A stretch of 10,079 nt of DNA from JAIPJO01 sp035269015 (GTDB lineage: Bacteria > Patescibacteriota > Patescibacteriia > Patescibacteriales > UBA12465): the NCBI GenBank assembly GCA_035269015.1, contig DATFJU010000018.1, forward strand, positions 1-10,079, read 5' to 3'. The first letter of the stretch is position 1. Each line of letters opens with the position of its first letter. Below are positions 7,238 through 10,079 of the stretch, piece by piece. The notes under the pieces are model-generated. The model did no database searches. It was given only the letters and a program-made list of their open reading frames with translations, and was not told the DNA's origin. The translations under genes and the position numbers were made by a program.

Positions 7238-8353
7238 TTAGTACTTAAGTGTAGCATTTTGATCAAGTATTTCTATCCAAAAATTTCCAACACTAAATTC
7301 CACTTCTTTTCCATTTATATAATAACGTGTTCTAGCTTTAGCGCTATCCTTTTCCCAGGTCCCCTTATTACATCTAGCCTCAAAACATATTACAGCTTCT
7401 CCTTCAGATATGGTATCAATTTTTAATCTAAGTTTTTCATCTAAAACTTGGCTATTTACTTTTTGAATAATTATATTTTTAGCTCTAATATCGATATTTT
7501 TATCATCAACATGCACCTTGTCATTTAAGCTTCTAAGATAATTATTGTTTTCAAAATCATAAACCCAATTAACTTCATAGGTATCGGAACCAAAGTCAAT
7601 ATTTATATTAGTATCTAAATCATTATTATCATTATTTATATTAATATCCTCTACACTCTCTTTAAACTTCCACGTAAAAAAAGTAGATTTTTCTTTATCT
7701 TGGGTCTTAATATAATCTTTAATATTTTCAAAATCAATAAATATATGATGAGGTTTCGGTCTATTCTCATCTCTAATAAAAGAATCTCCGTGATAAAATT
7801 CATTAAGATTGAAAATGTTATTTTTTGCAATATCTACTAAAGCTTGAGGTGAGCCACCCACATGAACAAATAAGGCTGATAACTCTTGAATATAGTCTAA
7901 CATATAAGGTCTAGCGCTTCTGACAGGGCCAATTTTATTTATATCTTGCCTTGAGTCATAAATAGCTAAATAACGCGTTATAGAGCCTTCTACAGGCAAT
8001 TCATAGACTATCTGGGCTTCTGATAATGATACTGGCGGTCTAGCATCAATATGATTATCAATTACTATTGCCACTGGAAAACCAATCTCTTGTTTTTGTT
8101 CTACACCTGTTAAAGGATTAATATAACAGTTATCACATTTCTCCTCTTTAGTTTTATCATTATTAACATTTTTTAACTTTAAGATACTATCACCAGGATT
8201 AAAAATATTTATCTTTTCAGTAAAGAAAGAGGATGATAGTGCTATGACAGTAATAAGAGCTAAAAATAAAAAAAGTAGCAAAACTTTCAAAGAAAGCTGT
8301 AGCCACTTTTTTTTGATAGCTAGAGATATTTTTTTTATACCCTTAAGCCTCAT
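7238..8353 (-). CDS. Membrane-anchored DUF3048 (YerB-like) protein
   Basis: A 371-residue protein with a Lys-rich cytoplasmic start, one TM segment at about 22-42 (no lipobox cysteine) and a large extracytoplasmic part. The N-terminal DUF3048 domain shows NPLTG (79-83), FPVAIVIDNHIDARP (92-106), VYELPVEGSITRYLA (116-130) and IGPVRSARPY (141-150), then HVGGSPQAL. The C-terminal DUF3048_C domain shows NNYLRS, HVD, AKNIIIQ and KGTWEKDS..ARTRYY up to NFWIEI. The biochemical function of the family is not established. A CDNC (73-76) precedes the first domain and a second Cys pair is at 323/328. An Asn/Asp-rich low-complexity stretch at 234-253 joins the domains. It follows rplY by 18 nt with no Shine-Dalgarno, so it is likely cotranscribed with it. 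Confidence 0.9.
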   Translation of the reverse strand: MRLKGIKKISLAIKKKWLQLSLKVLLLFLFLALITVIALSSSFFTEKINIFNPGDSILKLKNVNNDKTKEEKCDNCYINPLTGVEQKQEIGFPVAIVIDNHIDARPPVSLSEAQIVYELPVEGSITRYLAIYDSRQDINKIGPVRSARPYMLDYIQELSALFVHVGGSPQALVDIAKNNIFNLNEFYHGDSFIRDENRPKPHHIFIDFENIKDYIKTQDKEKSTFFTWKFKESVEDININNDNNDLDTNINIDFGSDTYEVNWVYDFENNNYLRSLNDKVHVDDKNIDIRAKNIIIQKVNSQVLDEKLRLKIDTISEGEAVICFEARCNKGTWEKDSAKARTRYYINGKEVEFSVGNFWIEILDQNATLKY

Positions 8354-8371
8354 GTTTTTTTAATTAATAAT

Positions 8372-9028
8372 TTATTCTTTATCCTCTTTGCCTTCAGCAC
8401 CAGCTTCTTTATTTTCATCATCTTTTTTACCTTCCTCTTCTCCTTCACCTTCTTCAGGAACTTCAGCTTCACCTTCAATAGGTTCCTCCTCTTCTTCTTT
8501 TGGCTCAATAGCGCTAACAACTACTTCTTCAGGTTCCTCTAATATTTCCATACCACTTGGTACCTTAAGGTCTTTTACGTGAATACTATCACCAAATTCA
8601 TTAAGAGAGCTTAAATCAACCTCAATATTATTAACCAGATCAGCAGGTAAACACTCTACTTCAACTGCATCTAAGTTTTGCATAATAAGGGCACCCTCTT
8701 CTTTCTTAGCTTTAGACTCACCAATAAATTCCAAAGGAATTTCAGTAGTAATTTTTTGACTCATATCAACTTGATGTAAATCAACATTATAGATTAAATT
8801 TTTAAAAGGATGTTTTTGTACTTCTTTTACAATCACTTTAACAATTTTTTCATCGTCGATAGCTAAATCGATTAAACTTGATTCACCTGCTTCTTCATAT
8901 ATTTTTTCAAATTCAACTTTATCAAGTTTAATGCTTTTACTTTCAATACTAGAACCATACACAACTGCTGGTATAGTTTTATTGTCAAGCTTTTCTTTCT
9001 TGACTCTTGGCTGTGCTTTTAATTTCAT
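8372..9028 (-). CDS. rplY: Ribosomal protein bL25, CTC/TL5 two-domain form
   Basis: A 218-residue 5S-rRNA-binding protein of the large subunit. The L25 domain (1-90) has PAVVYG at 20-25 and VKEVQKHPFKNLIYNVDLHQV near 67-87. The C-terminal TL5 beta domain (about 93-173) has IPLEFIGES, GALIMQNLDAVEVECLPADL, IEVDLSSL and IHVKDLKVP. Residues 176-218 form a Glu/Gly/Lys-rich disordered tail. I start at the ATG at 9028 because MKLKAQPRVKK aligns with the family start; an in-frame ATG at 9070 would add 14 unrelated residues. The segment before PAVVYG is about six residues shorter than in E. coli L25. The gene lies between rodA (76-nt gap) and the DUF3048 gene. Confidence 0.93.
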   Translation of the reverse strand: MKLKAQPRVKKEKLDNKTIPAVVYGSSIESKSIKLDKVEFEKIYEEAGESSLIDLAIDDEKIVKVIVKEVQKHPFKNLIYNVDLHQVDMSQKITTEIPLEFIGESKAKKEEGALIMQNLDAVEVECLPADLVNNIEVDLSSLNEFGDSIHVKDLKVPSGMEILEEPEEVVVSAIEPKEEEEEPIEGEAEVPEEGEGEEEGKKDDENKEAGAEGKEDKE

Positions 9029-9035
9029 ATATCTT

Positions 9036-9066
9036 ATTTTATTTATTATTAACTGCCAGTTAGCAA
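9036..9066 (-). promoter_or_regulatory. Predicted rplY promoter with an overlapping inverted repeat
   Basis: On the minus strand TAAAAT (9041-9036, 5/6 to TATAAT) lies 7 nt before the rplY ATG at 9028, and TTGCTA (9066-9061, 4/6 to TTGACA) lies 19 bp further up. No Shine-Dalgarno is present. A perfect 13-bp inverted repeat, TAACTG-N-CAGTTA (9050-9062), lies between the boxes and touches the -35, where an operator would sit. rplY may also be read through from rodA, because no clear terminator separates them. Confidence 0.4.
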
Positions 9067-9104
9067 TCAACTTTATTATTTAATTTATTTAAACTAAAAG
9101 TAAT

Positions 9105-10079
9105 TTAATACTTTAATTTAGATTGAGTTATGATGTTTTGCAAAATTCCAAGTAATATAAAATTAGAAATAATAGCACTACCTCCATAACTAACAAAAGG
9201 CAATGAAATTCCTACAACAGGAAATATGCCTATATTCATTCCAATATTAATAAACATTTGAATAAAAATCAAGCCCAGAGCGCCTATAACAAAATATATA
9301 CCAAAATCATTATTAATTTTTCGCGTTGCCATAACCAACCTAGTGAAAAAAATCACAAAAAATGAGATTAGTAAAAATACACCTAAAAACCCCAATTCTT
9401 CAGCAATTACTGCAAAAATAAAGTCATTTTGCGCTTCAGGGATAAATTTAAGTTGTGATTGCGAACCAAAACCAACTCCTCTACCCATAATACCGCCTGA
9501 ACCTACCGCTATAATAGCTTGTGAAACATTATAACCCTCATTTAAGCTGTTCTCATTAGGGTTAATAAAGGTCATAATTCTATCTTTTTGATAATCTTGA
9601 AACAAGAAAAACCATAAGCTAATAAAAACAAACAGACCAATTAATACTACACTTAATATATATTTAAAGTTAAAACCAGAAACCATAAGCAAAAAGAACC
9701 AAATAACTATTAAAATAAAAGCTGAACCAAAATCAGGTTGCAAAAGTACTAAAGCGGCTAATATGGCTGTAAAAAACCCGGAAATAAGTAAGTGACTAAA
9801 ATTTTTAAATCTTAAACTTGGTTTAGAAAAATAATCAGCTAAAAAAAGTAACAGTATTATTTTTACCAATTCAATAGGTTGAATACCAAAACCAAAAATG
9901 TAAAACCAACCAGTACTTCCTCTTATTTCAGTCCCTAAAAATAAGACAGCAACTAAGATCAAAATTGCAAAGGAATATAGATATCTGCTAATACTTTTTA
10001 AAAAATAACTATCAATTAAAGAAACAACAAACATTAAAATAATTCCAATGATTATAAAAAAAATCTGCTTTTGAAAATT
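9105..10079 (-). CDS. rodA: SEDS peptidoglycan glycosyltransferase RodA, 5' end outside the window
   Basis: The frame is open to the window edge, so the gene is 5'-truncated here. An internal ATG at 10034 is not the start, because 15 in-frame codons before it form the first half of a TM helix (IFFIIIGIIL). 324 residues are visible of a usual 370 or so, with nine of the ten TM helices. RodA polymerises lipid II glycan strands for cell-wall elongation together with a class B PBP. Diagnostic motifs, numbered from that internal Met: QPIELVK at 52-58, LLQPDFGSA at 97-105, the large outer loop with NEGYNVSQAI and GGIMGRGVGFGSQ, then FIPEAQNDFIFAVIAEELGF at 197-216 with the predicted catalytic Asp (D204, equivalent to E. 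coli RodA D262), and PVVGISLPFVSYGGSA near the end. An FtsW assignment is possible but the PEAQNDFIFA form fits RodA better. Confidence 0.92.
   Translation of the reverse strand, partial: NFQKQIFFIIIGIILMFVVSLIDSYFLKSISRYLYSFAILILVAVLFLGTEIRGSTGWFYIFGFGIQPIELVKIILLLFLADYFSKPSLRFKNFSHLLISGFFTAILAALVLLQPDFGSAFILIVIWFFLLMVSGFNFKYILSVVLIGLFVFISLWFFLFQDYQKDRIMTFINPNENSLNEGYNVSQAIIAVGSGGIMGRGVGFGSQSQLKFIPEAQNDFIFAVIAEELGFLGVFLLISFFVIFFTRLVMATRKINNDFGIYFVIGALGLIFIQMFINIGMNIGIFPVVGISLPFVSYGGSAIISNFILLGILQNIITQSKLKY

Noticed and set aside
7222..7240. AT palindrome between prmC and the DUF3048 gene as a bidirectional terminator
   Set aside because: Stem is all A-T, short and mismatched, and no proper T tract follows; too weak to call.
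8388..8582. Ser/Pro-rich open frame antisense to rplY
   Set aside because: It is the reverse complement of the acidic tail's Glu-rich codons, a composition artefact.
9029..9070. ATG at 9070 as the start of bL25
   Set aside because: It adds 14 residues unlike the family and would cover the predicted promoter and inverted repeat; MKLKAQPR fits the usual start.
9343..9534. Open frame antisense to rodA
   Set aside because: Lies fully within well-conserved rodA motifs and has no recognisable content.
10032..10034. ATG at 10034 as the true start of rodA
   Set aside because: The frame is open upstream to the edge and encodes the first half of a transmembrane helix that RodA proteins have, so the gene begins outside the window.
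1..10079. CRISPR, insertion sequence, phage, toxin-antitoxin or defence system
   Set aside because: No spaced direct repeats, transposase or integrase motifs, terminal inverted repeats or small two-gene toxin modules were seen; all space is taken by recognised genes.

Overview
The window is very AT-rich (well under 40% G+C, roughly 30% by eye), gene-dense and standard-code. TGA is used as a stop in two ATGA overlaps and TGG encodes Trp, which rules out the UGA=Gly code of Gracilibacteria/SR1. The gene content and the protein flavour point to a Patescibacteria (CPR) genome, probably from the Parcubacteria side. The features behind this are rpmE next to prfA-prmC, a DUF3048 protein with a CxxC before the domain, an NLPY-type PrmC and a PET-type RF1. 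This placement is an inference from remembered family sequences, not a search result. No RNA gene, mobile element or CRISPR array was seen.

Left block (1-4793, minus strand): a surface-glycan operon read right to left. It encodes a lipid-linked oligosaccharide flippase (Wzx/MOP type), a GT-B family 4 glycosyltransferase, a GT-A family 2 glycosyltransferase and an O-antigen ligase/polymerase-like membrane protein, followed by the first 11 codons of one more gene cut by the window edge. Two ATGA stop/start overlaps and gaps of 4-6 nt suggest one translationally coupled transcript. Its likely promoter is the TATAAT just before the flippase ATG, so close that the transcript may be leaderless.

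Centre (4908-7235, plus strand): a translation-termination and ribosome block. rpmE (bL31, zinc form) ends in a strong intrinsic terminator. prfA (RF1) and prmC (the methyltransferase for the RF1 GGQ glutamine) then overlap by 14 nt. A stable 7-8 bp hairpin lies just inside prmC.

Right block (7238-10079, minus strand): rodA (peptidoglycan glycosyltransferase of the SEDS family, 5' end outside the window), then rplY/ctc (bL25) with a long acidic tail, then a membrane-anchored DUF3048 protein. DUF3048 and prmC converge with only 2 nt between their stops.

There are no gene-free stretches over 300 bases. The window is mostly housekeeping and envelope biology and I see no convincing new system. 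The items most worth checking are the recurring -10-like box 6-7 nt upstream of the start codon at transcription-unit starts (possible leaderless transcription), the hairpin inside prmC, and the altered motifs in PrmC, RF1 and bL25.
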